From: Polyangiaceae bacterium
Lineage (GTDB): Bacteria; Myxococcota_A; Polyangia; Polyangiales; Polyangiaceae
Assembly: GCA_947475525.1 (NCBI GenBank)
Contig: CANJMI010000007.1
Coordinates: forward strand, 179,047-243,046
DNA: 64,000 bases
Reading direction: 5' to 3'
How positions within the stretch are numbered: the stretch's first letter is position 1; each line of letters opens with the position of its first letter. The notes under the pieces are model-generated. The model was not told where the DNA came from, did no database searches, and saw only the letters and a list, made by a program, of their open reading frames with translations. Made by a program: the position numbers and the translations under genes. Shown one piece after another: positions 63,913 to 64,000 of this stretch.

Positions 63913-64000
63913 GGACGATGGAATACAGCGCGGCGTTTCGGAAGCGGATGGTCGAACGGATGATGGGTCCGAGGGCGATGAGCGCGATGACGCTATCGGC
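63850..64000 (+). mobile_element. Left end of an insertion sequence
   Basis: Begins at or near GGGCCCCCTGCGTCAGG, where similarity to ParE-type toxins stops, and continues with a transposase gene beyond the window. The inverted repeat and target duplication cannot be confirmed because the right end is not present. Confidence 0.65.
63918..64000 (+). CDS. Transposase OrfA-like protein, 3' end outside window
   Basis: The 27 codons present begin EYSAAFRKRMVERMMGPRA, the N-terminal helix-turn-helix style of IS3-family OrfA transposases (similar proteins read EYS-x-FR-x-KMV-x-GPG-x-S). GAGG lies 4 nt upstream of ATG 63918. Family placement is tentative with so few residues. Confidence 0.6.
   Translation, partial: MEYSAAFRKRMVERMMGPRAMSAMTLS

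Overview
The window is GC-rich bacterial chromosome, densely coded on both strands. Several features suggest a myxobacterium (Myxococcota): many lipoproteins, cysteine-rich DGCE-repeat and Kazal-like proteins, FHA proteins, frequent GTG/TTG starts, and a microcompartment locus with a DeoC-type aldolase. That assignment is an inference from gene content, not from a marker gene.

Layout. 1-12342 is mostly housekeeping: a LysM lytic transglycosylase cut by the left edge, a PP2C phosphatase, ddl, an OmpA-like lipoprotein, a membrane spermidine-synthase-like protein, rlmN, a biotin carboxylase, a phosphohexomutase and murI. 12385-38295 is a type VI secretion (T6SS) island with tssA, B, C, E, F, G, H, J, K, L, M, hcp, tagF and a TagH-type FHA protein. 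It also holds a TssB-TssC-like fusion protein, a second lytic transglycosylase and a PAP2-like protein. No VgrG, PAAR protein or obvious effector is present. 38305-48049 holds corA, several lipoproteins, a zinc-ribbon/FHA protein, lon, a formylglycine-generating-enzyme-like protein, fmt and a predicted zinc metallopeptidase.

48054-53083 (minus strand) is a compact bacterial microcompartment operon. In transcription order it encodes an RpiB-DeoC fusion, one BMC-H, one BMC-P, a CoA-acylating aldehyde dehydrogenase, one BMC-T and two more BMC-P. The simplest reading is that 2-deoxyribose-5-phosphate, or a related sugar phosphate, is cleaved to an aldehyde that is oxidised to acyl-CoA inside the shell. 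No phosphotransacylase, alcohol dehydrogenase or kinase is encoded nearby.

53157-64000 is accessory and partly decayed. It holds cysteine-rich surface lipoproteins, two toxin-antitoxin modules, a 377-bp segment duplicated at about 98% identity with complementary deletions in the two copies, several pseudogene fragments, and an insertion sequence at the right edge that truncates the second toxin.
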